A stretch of 33,800 bases of DNA from Nitrospirota bacterium. Lineage in GTDB: Bacteria; Nitrospirota; Thermodesulfovibrionia; Thermodesulfovibrionales; JdFR-85. Under the pieces are notes generated by a model. That model worked only from the letters and a program-made list of their open reading frames with translations. It made no database searches and was not told the origin of the DNA. The position numbers and the translations under genes were made by a program. Below, piece after piece: positions 16,579-25,204 of the stretch. The stretch covers positions 74,090 to 107,889 of the forward strand of contig JAADGG010000050.1 in NCBI GenBank assembly GCA_013152485.1, read 5' to 3'. Within the stretch, counting starts at the first letter, position 1; the number at the start of each line of letters is the position of its first letter.

Positions 16579-18363
16579 TCAGCGGTAGTTCTTCATGAAC
16601 TCTATCCATATGGGCAGGGCCGCCCTTGCGCCGGTCTCCTTGTCACCGATCGGGGTATGGTCATCCCTGCCGACCCATACACCCACGGCCAGGCTGTCGT
16701 CAAAACCGACAAACCACGCATCCGTGTAGTCGTTGGTCGTCCCGGTCTTTCCATAGACAGGCCGGTCTATCACCTTCGCCATCCTTCCTGTACCATCGAG
16801 GATGACCGACCGCAGCATGTCCCTGATCTCATCCACCACTGCCTCATCAATGACCCTCTCGGCTCCGGGATAATGCTCCTCGAGCGTCAAGCCGTCCCTG
16901 TCCGTGACCCTGTCAATAAAGAGCGGCTTCAGCCTGTAGCCCTGTGCAAGCGTTGCATAGCCGTACACAATGTCCATGAGCGAGGCCTCCGACGCTCCGA
17001 TAGCCGACGATAGGTAGGGATTGACCTTGCGGCGTATGCCCACTTCTCTCGCTGTCCTGACGACGTTCTCGATCCCTATAAGGTCGGCGAGGCATACGGT
17101 CGCCGCATTCAGGCTGTGTGCGAGCGCGTATCTGAGGGTCACCTCCCCGTTGTACTGTTTTTCATAGTTCCGAGGGGACCAGACATCCTGGCGGTCAGGG
17201 GTCGGGTAGCCGACCTCGGTATCGACGATCTTGTCCTCGGGGATGAACCCCATCTGGAGGGCCGTAAGGTATACGAACGGCTTGAATGCGGAACCGGGCT
17301 GCCTCAGTGCCTGAGTCGCCCTGTTGAACTGCGTCTGCCAGAAGTCCGTCCCTCCAACCATCGCCCTTATCTCCCCTGTCTCGAGATCCACGGCGAGCAG
17401 GGCGGCCTGCACGCCCGGTGAGACTCTCTTCTCGAGATTCTCGACCCCTCGGCTCACTGCCTCTTCCGCAACCTCCTGCATATGCATGTCGAGGGTCGAA
17501 TAAACCCTCAAACCGGCGGAGTAGAGGTTCTCCGAATACCTCCCCTCGAGTATCTCCCGAAGATACTCGATGAAATACGGCGCCTTGTAACGTCTCCTGT
17601 GGACCTTGTCGGGCAGGGGCTCTTCTATTGCCGCGCGGTAGTCCTCTTCGGAGATGTAACCGAGCTTCAACATCTTTCTCAGTACGAGGTTCCGCCGTGT
17701 CAGCGCCTTTTCGGGATTCTTGAACGGCGAATAGTATGAGGGAGCCCTGGGGATGGCTGCCAGGAGGGCTGCTTCTGCGAGTGTCAGCTCTTCGGTGGAC
17801 TTGTTGAAATACGTGTGGGATGCCGCCTCGATACCGTATGCCTTCGTGCCGAAGTATGCCTGATTCAGGTAGAGCCCTATTATCTCGTCCTTGGTATACC
17901 TCTTCTCAATCTGTATGGACAGGGCCGCTTCCTTTATCTTCCTCGATATATTCCTCTCCGGTTTGAGGAACAGGAGCTTTGCAAGCTGTTGCGTTATGGT
18001 GCTGCCGCCCTGCACTATCCTGCCCGCCTTGATGTCATAGAGCAGGGCCCTGGCTATGCCTATGAAGTCGATACCATGATGCCTGTAGAACCTCTCGTCC
18101 TCGATCGCAACGAATGCATTCTTGACATGGTCTGGAATCCTGTAAAACGGCACAAAGGTGCGCCGCTCCACATAGTATTCGGCGATAACGTCACCGGAGG
18201 ATGAATAGACCTTCGACGCCTCGATGGGATTGTACTCCTCGAGCGCCTCGATGCGGGGCAGGTCCGAGAGACTCCTGAAGACCACCCCCGAGAGCACGCC
18301 CGCCAGTATGCCTAAAAGGCCTACGATTATCAAACCTCTGAACATCAGAATATTATACCTCAT
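16579..18363 (-). CDS. Class A penicillin-binding protein (PBP1A-type, short form)
   Basis: Bifunctional peptidoglycan glycosyltransferase/transpeptidase acting in the periplasm, anchored by one N-terminal helix (residues 8-30). The GT51 domain has [10 protein letters not shown] (catalytic Glu about 88-90), [11 protein letters not shown] and [21 protein letters not shown]. The transpeptidase has Ser358-x-x-Lys361, S417-L-N419 and K539-T-G541. At 594 residues it lacks the OB insertion and long tail of enterobacterial PBP1A. No ribosome site precedes ATG 18363. A perfect TATAAT lies inside codons 3-4, so ATG 18345 (7th codon) may be the real, leaderless start. Confidence 0.94.
   Translation of the reverse strand: MRYNILMFRGLIIVGLLGILAGVLSGVVFRSLSDLPRIEALEEYNPIEASKVYSSSGDVIAEYYVERRTFVPFYRIPDHVKNAFVAIEDERFYRHHGIDFIGIARALLYDIKAGRIVQGGSTITQQLAKLLFLKPERNISRKIKEAALSIQIEKRYTKDEIIGLYLNQAYFGTKAYGIEAASHTYFNKSTEELTLAEAALLAAIPRAPSYYSPFKNPEKALTRRNLVLRKMLKLGYISEEDYRAAIEEPLPDKVHRRRYKAPYFIEYLREILEGRYSENLYSAGLRVYSTLDMHMQEVAEEAVSRGVENLEKRVSPGVQAALLAVDLETGEIRAMVGGTDFWQTQFNRATQALRQPGSAFKPFVYLTALQMGFIPEDKIVDTEVGYPTPDRQDVWSPRNYEKQYNGEVTLRYALAHSLNAATVCLADLIGIENVVRTAREVGIRRKVNPYLSSAIGASEASLMDIVYGYATLAQGYRLKPLFIDRVTDRDGLTLEEHYPGAERVIDEAVVDEIRDMLRSVILDGTGRMAKVIDRPVYGKTGTTNDYTDAWFVGFDDSLAVGVWVGRDDHTPIGDKETGARAALPIWIEFMKNYR
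18352..18357 (-). promoter_or_regulatory. TATAAT -10 element at the PBP1A start
   Basis: A perfect -10 hexamer on the minus strand. Standard spacing puts transcription start at base 18345, exactly the A of an in-frame ATG. No good -35 box is visible. Confidence 0.4.
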
Positions 18364-18446
18364 TTCTGCCGCGGGCTACCGCAGTCCCGTCAAAGAAGAC
18401 GGTCCGGATCCCTCCCGGAACCGCGAGTTGAAGACGCGGTACAACC

Positions 18447-18475
18447 TTGAAAAAAAAGGCCCTTTGTGTTAAGTT
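18447..18475 (+). promoter_or_regulatory. Possible promoter for the YeiH/sensor operon
   Basis: TTGAAA (18447-18452), a 17-bp spacer and TAAGTT (18470-18475), with an expected start near 18482. That is just before ATG 18484. The -10 match is weak. Confidence 0.35.
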
Positions 18476-18483
18476 TAAGGGTA

Positions 18484-19425
18484 ATGTTAAGGAAACTCTC
18501 AGGCCTGATCATATCCGTGGTTATTGCCGTTATTGCCTTCATTCTCTCATATGTGCATCCCTCGTTCGAAGCACTGGCGATATCGATAATACTCGGCATG
18601 CTGTTCTCCAACATCCTGCAGGACAGGCAGTTCCTGAATGACGGGATAGAGCTCACGATCAAGGTATTCCTGCCGGTGGGAATAGCGCTGTACGGGACAC
18701 AGCTGTCCATAAGGTCGCTCGATCCCGCGATGACCCCCCTCGTGTTCCTCACCTTCATTGCCGTCTTCAGCCTCGTCTATCTTGTTTCGAAGTGGTCCGG
18801 CCTGAAAAACAATATCGGAATACTCCTTGCCACTGGGATATCGATCTGCGGGGCCTCTGCAATCGCAATCGTCTCTCCCCTTATAAAGTCGGACGGGGAG
18901 GAGACCTCCATATCCCTGATAGTCGTGATGATCTACGGCCTGTTCGGGATGATAGCCTATCCATTGCTCGCGAACTTTCTCGATCTCGGCATGAAGGAAT
19001 TCGCGTTCGTCTCAGGGACGACACTGCCGATGATCGGACAGATAAAGGTGGCGGCATCGGCCTACGGGACTGAATGCGTAACCACGGCCCTCAAGTACAA
19101 ACTGCTGCGGATGTCCTTTCTGGTCTTCCTTGTAACCCTCACGCTCTTCCTCTCCAGGAAGGAGGACCGTCGTATATACATACCCTGGTTCATAGCCGTA
19201 TTCGTCCTTCTCGCCCTCGTCGTGAACATATTCAGGTTGGACCGGCTTTCGGAGATCTCCGCACCCGTCAGCCGTTTCTCCCTCTCCACGGCACTGGCCG
19301 CAATCGGCTTGTCGGTCGACTTCGAGTCCATTACCGAGGAAGGGATCAAGCCCCTGATAATAGTGGTACTGTCAATAGCTGCCATCCTGTCAGCCCAGTT
19401 CCTGATCTTCCGTGTAATAATGTAA
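18484..19425 (+). CDS. YeiH-family (UPF0324) membrane transporter
   Basis: A putative inner-membrane anion or sulfonate exporter of the YeiH/UPF0324 family, with about ten hydrophobic helices over 313 residues. Recognised by NDGIELTIKVFLPVGIALYG, the ISICGASAIAIVSPLIKS motif, GTTLPMIGQIKVAA, and a repeated second half ending ALAAIGLSVDFESITEEGIKPL. The start may be ATG 18484, where the possible promoter points, or GTG 18466 six codons earlier; neither has a clear ribosome site. It lies 16 nt upstream of a large sensor kinase, an unusual partner, since E. coli yeiH sits near a LysR regulator. The substrate is not known. Confidence 0.85.
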   Translation: MLRKLSGLIISVVIAVIAFILSYVHPSFEALAISIILGMLFSNILQDRQFLNDGIELTIKVFLPVGIALYGTQLSIRSLDPAMTPLVFLTFIAVFSLVYLVSKWSGLKNNIGILLATGISICGASAIAIVSPLIKSDGEETSISLIVVMIYGLFGMIAYPLLANFLDLGMKEFAFVSGTTLPMIGQIKVAASAYGTECVTTALKYKLLRMSFLVFLVTLTLFLSRKEDRRIYIPWFIAVFVLLALVVNIFRLDRLSEISAPVSRFSLSTALAAIGLSVDFESITEEGIKPLIIVVLSIAAILSAQFLIFRVIM

Positions 19426-19441
19426 AGTCTGGGTATTCATA

Positions 19442-22327
19442 ATGTTCAAGACGAAACTGATATATAAGTTCCTCATCAACTTCCTGATTTTCTCGATTGC
19501 ACTCATGCTGCCGCTTTCGTTTTCTCTGCGTAAGGACCTGAAGACGGTGTTTACGAACATGGATGCCCTCATAGCGAAGGACGACCTCGGCGATGCCCGT
19601 GCAATCCAGGAGGAGTTCTTCAGGGAGACGTTCGCACACCTGATGAGTATAGCTTTCTATGCATTCTTCCTCGCCTTCATTCTCGCGCTTTTCTCCTCAA
19701 GGAGGTTCCTCAAGCCCATAAAGGCCCTCTATGCCGGGGCCGAAGCCGTGAAAAAGGGGCGGCTCGACATAAAGATACCGGTCTACACGGAAGACGAACT
19801 CGGAGAGGTCACGGCCATATTCAACGACATGCTCGCCAATCTCAGGACCAAAACAGAGGAGCTGCAGAACAAGGACACGTATGTGAAGACCATGATGGAT
19901 GCACTATGGGTGGTCGACAAGAACGACATGGTCATCGACGTAAACCCGGCCTTCACAAAAATGTTCGGTTACGAACGCGACCAGGTAGTGGGTTCATCGA
20001 TTTACGACTTTCTCGACGCAGAGAACGCAATGATAATGAAGAGGGAGCTCGGATTGAAGAGACAGAGGGGGGAACACTCCACGTACGAGATCAACATCAC
20101 CGCCAAAGACGGCTCCCAGATCCCGGTGCTCATCACCGGAGCCCCCATAATCAGGAAAGGCGAAATCATCGGCAAGATCGGCATCATAAAGGACTTCAGG
20201 GAACAGGCGAAGCTGGTCAGGGAGCTGAAGGAGTCGAGGGACTACCTCGAAACCGTCATGAACAGCATAGAAGACTCGATCCTGATAATAAATACCGACT
20301 ACAGGATCCTCAAGGCCAATGTCGCGGCACTCACCAGATACGGAGACGGCATTACCGGAAAGAAGTGCTACGAGATAACCCACAACTCTTTCAGGCCCTG
20401 CTGGATGGAAGGCGAGGACTGCCCCATTCAGGGGGTCTTCACCACGGGCGGTACGTGGAAGACGATACACGAGCATTATGACGAAAGCGGAGCAAAGCGT
20501 TATGCAGAGGTCATAGCATCCCCGATCAGGGACTCCGAGGGCAGGATCGTAGAGGCCCTTGAGGTCATGAGGGACGTAACAGAACGGATGATGCACATGG
20601 ACGAGATAAAGAGGAGAAACAGGGAGCTGGTCCTCCTCAATTCCATCGCTTCCATCATAAACCAGTCTCTGAAGGCGGAGGAGATATTCTCCAGCGTGAT
20701 AGACAGGCTCTTGGAGGCGCTCGATATGGACGGCGGCTGTGTATTCATCATAGACGAGGCGACCCGAACCCTCGAATGCTCGTGTCAGAGAGGGAAAGCC
20801 GAGCAGTGTACTTCAAAGGCCGTGAGGGTGAAACTCGGTGACGACATTCCCGGAAGGGTCGCTGTTACCGGTGAGGTGATGACCTCGTCGAACCTCGGCT
20901 CCGACAGCAGGGTCTCCGTCTCCGTGTTCAAGGACACGAAGGTAAAGGGCTATTGCTGCATCCCCGTAACCGGCAAAGACCGCATCCTCGGCGTATACTG
21001 CCTGTTCAAGCTCAAGGAACACTTCTTTACGAGCGAGGAAGAGAAGATATTGCGCGCAGTGGGTGAAATGACCGGGCTCGCACTCGAAAACAGCAGACTG
21101 TATGAAGAGATGAGAAGCATGTTCGAGACACAGAAGAGCCGGCGGCTTCAGGAGCAGCGGGACCTCATCGAGCTGTCCTCGAAACTCACGTCCGCAAGAA
21201 ACATCGACGAGGTCATCCACGGTACGGCCTCCCACATAAAGGCATATCTCGGCTCTGACGCCGTCCTCTTCTGGAGGAAGAAGGACGAGGGATCACTCGC
21301 CCTGATATATTCTTCAGGACTCGAGCCGCAAACCGGCACCCTGAGGACGGATATGCCGTCCACAGAGGCCTACGCTGCCGTCAAGGGTATGCACGTGTGC
21401 ATTCAGGACATCAACACCGATGAGCGTTTCCATTTCACGGACGACCTGAAAAAAACGGGCATCAGGTCGGTCCTGTCAATGCCCGTAATGGTCGGAGACG
21501 ACATCCTCGGCGTCTTCACTTCCATGTCTAGGACCCCCAGGCAGTACCGTGATGACGAGATACACTTTATACGCATAATATCCAGCATCTTCGGCGTGGC
21601 ACTGGAAAGGAGCCAGCTCTCTGAAAAGCGTGAGATGGACCGGATGAAGACCGACATAATCAGCTCCGTCTCCTACGAGCTGAGGACCCCCCTGTCGGCG
21701 ATCGTCGGCCTGACAGAGATGCTCATGGACGGGGAGATAGAAGGGACAAGGGCGGGAAAATACCTTGAGACGATCTACGCCGAAGGAATGAGGCTCTCCG
21801 ACATGGTCTCCGACCTGCTTAACATCTCAAGGCTCGAAAGCGGCGAGGAACCGATACGGTTCAGCAACGTCGATTTCTCCGAGATGGTCGAGTCGGTGAG
21901 AAGGTCCCTCGACGCCATCATCGAAGAGAAGCACATCACCCTCCTTACAGAGGTCGACCCTGACGTAAAGGGATTTCACGGCGACAGGGAGAGGCTCCGG
22001 CAACTCCTCTTCAATCTCGTCGACAATGCCGCCAGGTACTCCGACGAAGGCTGCTACATAAATCTGAAGGTAAGATATTCAGAAGAATATGTTATACTTG
22101 AAGTATCCGACACGGGATGGGGGATTCCGGAGAGGGACATTCCAAACCTGGGAAAGCGATTCTACAGAGGAGATCATGGCAGCAGGACCAAGGGCACCGG
22201 TCTCGGGCTCGCCCTGTGCAGGGAGATCGTGCGGATACACCTTGGAAGCATCGAGATCAAAAGCAGGTTAAACAAAGGAACAACCGTTATTGTCACCCTT
22301 CCTTACAGGAGACTGAAAGATGCCTAA
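19442..22327 (+). CDS. Membrane sensor histidine kinase, HAMP-PAS-PAS-GAF-GAF-HisKA-HATPase, with Tyr in place of the phosphoacceptor His
   Basis: A 961-residue sensor. Two membrane helices (about 10-30 and 66-86) enclose a short periplasmic loop. HAMP follows (about 87-140), then two PAS (150-255, 270-385), two GAF (400-560, 575-735), a HisKA dimerisation domain (735-800) and a HATPase (845-955). The ATPase boxes look functional: NLVDNAARYS, DTGWGIP and GTGLGLAL. The H-box reads SVSYELRTPL, so Tyr745 (TAC at 21674-21676) replaces the His that is normally phosphorylated. DivL of Caulobacter has the same change. The protein may be a pseudokinase, a phosphatase or an allosteric partner (inference). 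The second PAS carries C309, C320 and C327. A receiver and an HD-GYP gene follow with overlaps. Confidence 0.94.
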   Translation: MFKTKLIYKFLINFLIFSIALMLPLSFSLRKDLKTVFTNMDALIAKDDLGDARAIQEEFFRETFAHLMSIAFYAFFLAFILALFSSRRFLKPIKALYAGAEAVKKGRLDIKIPVYTEDELGEVTAIFNDMLANLRTKTEELQNKDTYVKTMMDALWVVDKNDMVIDVNPAFTKMFGYERDQVVGSSIYDFLDAENAMIMKRELGLKRQRGEHSTYEINITAKDGSQIPVLITGAPIIRKGEIIGKIGIIKDFREQAKLVRELKESRDYLETVMNSIEDSILIINTDYRILKANVAALTRYGDGITGKKCYEITHNSFRPCWMEGEDCPIQGVFTTGGTWKTIHEHYDESGAKRYAEVIASPIRDSEGRIVEALEVMRDVTERMMHMDEIKRRNRELVLLNSIASIINQSLKAEEIFSSVIDRLLEALDMDGGCVFIIDEATRTLECSCQRGKAEQCTSKAVRVKLGDDIPGRVAVTGEVMTSSNLGSDSRVSVSVFKDTKVKGYCCIPVTGKDRILGVYCLFKLKEHFFTSEEEKILRAVGEMTGLALENSRLYEEMRSMFETQKSRRLQEQRDLIELSSKLTSARNIDEVIHGTASHIKAYLGSDAVLFWRKKDEGSLALIYSSGLEPQTGTLRTDMPSTEAYAAVKGMHVCIQDINTDERFHFTDDLKKTGIRSVLSMPVMVGDDILGVFTSMSRTPRQYRDDEIHFIRIISSIFGVALERSQLSEKREMDRMKTDIISSVSYELRTPLSAIVGLTEMLMDGEIEGTRAGKYLETIYAEGMRLSDMVSDLLNISRLESGEEPIRFSNVDFSEMVESVRRSLDAIIEEKHITLLTEVDPDVKGFHGDRERLRQLLFNLVDNAARYSDEGCYINLKVRYSEEYVILEVSDTGWGIPERDIPNLGKRFYRGDHGSRTKGTGLGLALCREIVRIHLGSIEIKSRLNKGTTVIVTLPYRRLKDA

Positions 22328-22688
22328 AGTGATGGTAATCGACGATGAACCGTTTATCTTGATGATGATCGAGGACAAGCTGAGGCGTGGGGGGCTTGAT
22401 GTGGTCACGCTGAGAGAGAGCAAGAACGCCGTCGAAGTGATTCGGAGGGAGAAGCCGGACCTGATAATTCTCGACTGGATGATGCCTGAAATCAGCGGGA
22501 TAAACATCTGCAAGACGATAAAGACCGACCCCGATCTCTCGAGAATACCGGTCTTCATGTTGACGGCAAAGGGACAGGAAGACGACGAAAAGCTTGGAAT
22601 AAGCTGTGGCGTCGACCGCTACATAACAAAGCCCTTCAGCCCGAGAATCCTGCTGGAGTTGGTGCTTGAGCAACTTGGAAGCAGATAG
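22320..22688 (+). CDS. Single-domain response regulator (CheY-like receiver)
   Basis: A 122-residue receiver domain with no output domain. The phosphorylation site is complete: D8-D9, phosphoacceptor D52 in IILDWMMP, T82 and K104 in TKPFSP. It overlaps the sensor gene by 8 nt and has AGGAG 8 nt before its ATG. It also overlaps the HD-GYP gene by 23 nt. It therefore most likely relays a signal between its two neighbours. As the adjacent sensor lacks the usual His, its phosphodonor may be another kinase (inference). Confidence 0.94.
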   Translation: MPKVMVIDDEPFILMMIEDKLRRGGLDVVTLRESKNAVEVIRREKPDLIILDWMMPEISGINICKTIKTDPDLSRIPVFMLTAKGQEDDEKLGISCGVDRYITKPFSPRILLELVLEQLGSR

Positions 22689-23799
22689 GATAAAGGAAGA
22701 CCTCAAAGCCACGGTAACCGAGTTGAGCGACACATACGAAGAGCTGTCCCTCCTGTACAGGCTCTCCGAAGAGTTCACAGGACTCGGCGTCGACGGGATA
22801 TGCCGTCTGCTTCTCCAGAAGGCCGTATCGTTGCTCGGCATAAAGACCGGGGCCATACTCTTCCTGGACTCAGACTCCGGACGTCTGTATACACGGGCGT
22901 ATACCGGCAGATGGAAAGCGGACACATCCTTCAAGAAAGAGGACAGCATACTCTGGCGGGCGATCCTGTCGAACAAGGCGATCACCGTCTGCAACCACAA
23001 CACCCACAGAGAGAGACTGGAAAGGATCAGTTGCGATTCCCTCCTGATAATCCCTCTGAACGGCAAGAAACAGACCATAGGCGTATTCCTGGTTGCAGAC
23101 AAGGCGGACGGAAGGGAGTTCTACTCGGGAGACATGAAGCTGCTTACCACCATCGCCTCGCAGGCTGCACTCTTTATCGAAAACGCCCTGCTGACTCAGG
23201 AGATGCAGACCTTTCTGATAGAGACCATCAGGTCGTTCGTAAAGGCCCTCGAGGCCTCGTCCCTATGGACCGCAGGGCATACGGAGAGGGTGACACGCTA
23301 TGCATTGTCCATTGCCGAGCTGCTCCGCCTCGATGCCCACGAGATAGAGAAACTTAGGATCAGCAGCCTCCTGCATGACATAGGCAAGATCGCCACCCCG
23401 AAAGAGATACTGAACAAAAACGGCAAACTGGACGACTCGGAGTGGTCCGAGATAAGGCGTCATCCGATCGTCGGTGCAGAGATACTCTCTGGACTGAGCA
23501 GCTTCAGGGAAGTCATCGAGTGCATAAGGTACCACCATGAACACTTCGACGGCACAGGCATTCACGGTCTCTGCGGCGGGGACATACCGCTCATGGCGAG
23601 GATCCTCGCTGTTGCGGATGCCTTTGATGCAATGACCTCCGACAGGCCTTACCGGAAGAAGAAGTCAATCGAAGAGACGATCGATGAAATACTGGACTGT
23701 GCAGGCAGGCAGTTCGATCCGGTGGTGGTACGGGCATGCATAGAGTGGCTCAAGTCACCCGACTACATTGTACCTCCTGAGCCTGAAGCCCGCGCCTAA
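22666..23799 (+). CDS. GAF/HD-GYP domain protein, putative c-di-GMP phosphodiesterase with altered GYP motif
   Basis: A 377-residue cytosolic protein: a short helix (1-30), a GAF sensor (about 35-190) and an HD-GYP domain (about 195-370). HD-GYP enzymes hydrolyse c-di-GMP. The metal-binding His237-Asp238 (LLHDIGK) and HHE (290-292) are present, as is DAFDAMTSDRPYR. The GYP loop reads DGTGIHGL (295-302) instead of DGxGYPxGL, with a change and one residue missing, so activity or partner binding may be altered. The start is TTG 22666, with GGAG 7 nt upstream, inside the receiver gene. The last 45 nt overlap the convergent TatD/radical-SAM gene. Confidence 0.92.
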   Translation: MSNLEADRIKEDLKATVTELSDTYEELSLLYRLSEEFTGLGVDGICRLLLQKAVSLLGIKTGAILFLDSDSGRLYTRAYTGRWKADTSFKKEDSILWRAILSNKAITVCNHNTHRERLERISCDSLLIIPLNGKKQTIGVFLVADKADGREFYSGDMKLLTTIASQAALFIENALLTQEMQTFLIETIRSFVKALEASSLWTAGHTERVTRYALSIAELLRLDAHEIEKLRISSLLHDIGKIATPKEILNKNGKLDDSEWSEIRRHPIVGAEILSGLSSFREVIECIRYHHEHFDGTGIHGLCGGDIPLMARILAVADAFDAMTSDRPYRKKKSIEETIDEILDCAGRQFDPVVVRACIEWLKSPDYIVPPEPEARA

Positions 23800-25164
23800 T
23801 TCACGGGCGATCTCCTCACACCTCTCCACGTCGACCCCGGGGGCATCGACGACCGTTACGGTCACATCCGGTATGTATTTCACGGCCTCCTTCACAAAGG
23901 CTATGACGCCACTGTAGGCACCATTCAGGGACGGCTTGCAAACGGCCGTGTAGGTCTCCTCATCCTGAGCATCGAGGCTTATCGACATGGAATCGACCAT
24001 TCCCGCAAGTTCGGGCAGTATATTCCTGCCGTAGATGAGGTTTCCGTGACCATTGGTGTTTATCCTCACTCTGCCTCCCCTCTCCTTTATCCATGCCGCC
24101 AGGGCCTTTACGAGGTCGAGCCGCAGCAGGGGCTCGCCGTATCCGCAGAATACCACCTCCCTGTATTCGGAAGGATCACCTATGGCCTCCTTCAGCTCGG
24201 AGAGATCCGGCTCGTGGCCGAGTCTCAGGTTATGGCCCTTTACATAGTCGGAGTGGAACCTGATGCAGAAAGAACACGCATTGGTACACCTGTTAGTGAT
24301 ATTCAGATAGAGGGAATCCCTGATCTTGTAGGCGATCTTTCCCTCTCGGGGATATCGTCCTATACCGAATAGTCTCCCTGCATTCAATGTTGTGATCCTT
24401 GCTATGTCGTCGACCGATACACCCCTGAGCTCTGCAAGTTTCCGGGCTGTATGAAGCAGAAACGACGGTTCGTTTCTTTTGCCCCTCAGGGGAACAGGTG
24501 TGAGGTAGGGGGCGTCGGTCTCGATCAGCAAGTATTCATCGGGTATGGACGACGCCGTCTCCTGAAGACTCCTTGCGTTCTTGAACGTCACGGGACCGGC
24601 AAACGAGACGTACAGGCCCATCGCCATCACCTGCTCGGCCATCTCCATGTCTCCGGAAAAACAGTGCATGACACCGCGGCTGACGCCCGACGCAGAAAGG
24701 ATCTTCAGTGTATCAGCCTTCGCGTCTCTAGAATGTATTATAACGGGCAGCCCGAGTTCGAGCGCGAGATCGAGATGTTTCTCGAACACCCTCCGCTGTA
24801 TATCCCTCGGAGAGTGATCATAATGGTAGTCGAGACCGGTCTCACCGATTGCAACGACCTTCTCCTCTCTCGACCATATCCTTATCCTCTCTGCCGCCTC
24901 CGGGGCATAGTCCCTTGCATCATGGGGATGTATACCTACGGATGCATAGACGAAGTCGTACTTTCCCGCCAGCATCACCGCCTTTTCAGAGCCCTCCAGG
25001 TCAGACCCGACGGTGACGATCGCCGCGATACCGGCATTCCTCGCCCTCTCCATGACGCCGTCCCTGTCCGGGTCGAAAGCCGACATCTCGAGGTGGCAGT
25101 GCGTGTCTATCAGTGGTCGGTTGTTTTCTGCTGACGGCCGGTTCTTGTCCATCGAAAGATTCAT
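23755..25164 (-). CDS. TatD-family metal hydrolase fused to a radical SAM domain
   Basis: A 469-residue two-domain protein. The N-terminal part is a complete TatD nuclease-like amidohydrolase: DTHCHLE (H22, H24), GETGLDYHYD, IIHSRDA, MHCFSGD and IETDAPYLTP. The C-terminal part, from about residue 285, is a radical SAM domain with C293-x3-C297-x2-C300 (TNRCTNACSFC) for the 4Fe-4S cluster. CGYGEPLLR and SISLDAQDEETY follow. The two families are known as neighbours or fusions (TatD-associated radical SAM family). The product of the SAM reaction is unknown. The gene is third in an operon with phosphoglycerate mutase, 40 nt upstream, and its end overlaps the HD-GYP gene. No frameshift is needed, so the fusion looks genuine. 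Confidence 0.92.
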   Translation of the reverse strand: MNLSMDKNRPSAENNRPLIDTHCHLEMSAFDPDRDGVMERARNAGIAAIVTVGSDLEGSEKAVMLAGKYDFVYASVGIHPHDARDYAPEAAERIRIWSREEKVVAIGETGLDYHYDHSPRDIQRRVFEKHLDLALELGLPVIIHSRDAKADTLKILSASGVSRGVMHCFSGDMEMAEQVMAMGLYVSFAGPVTFKNARSLQETASSIPDEYLLIETDAPYLTPVPLRGKRNEPSFLLHTARKLAELRGVSVDDIARITTLNAGRLFGIGRYPREGKIAYKIRDSLYLNITNRCTNACSFCIRFHSDYVKGHNLRLGHEPDLSELKEAIGDPSEYREVVFCGYGEPLLRLDLVKALAAWIKERGGRVRINTNGHGNLIYGRNILPELAGMVDSMSISLDAQDEETYTAVCKPSLNGAYSGVIAFVKEAVKYIPDVTVTVVDAPGVDVERCEEIARELGAGFRLRRYNVVG

Positions 25165-25204
25165 CGCTACCTGCAGCGGTCAATGCAGGAACTTCATTCC
25201 CGGT

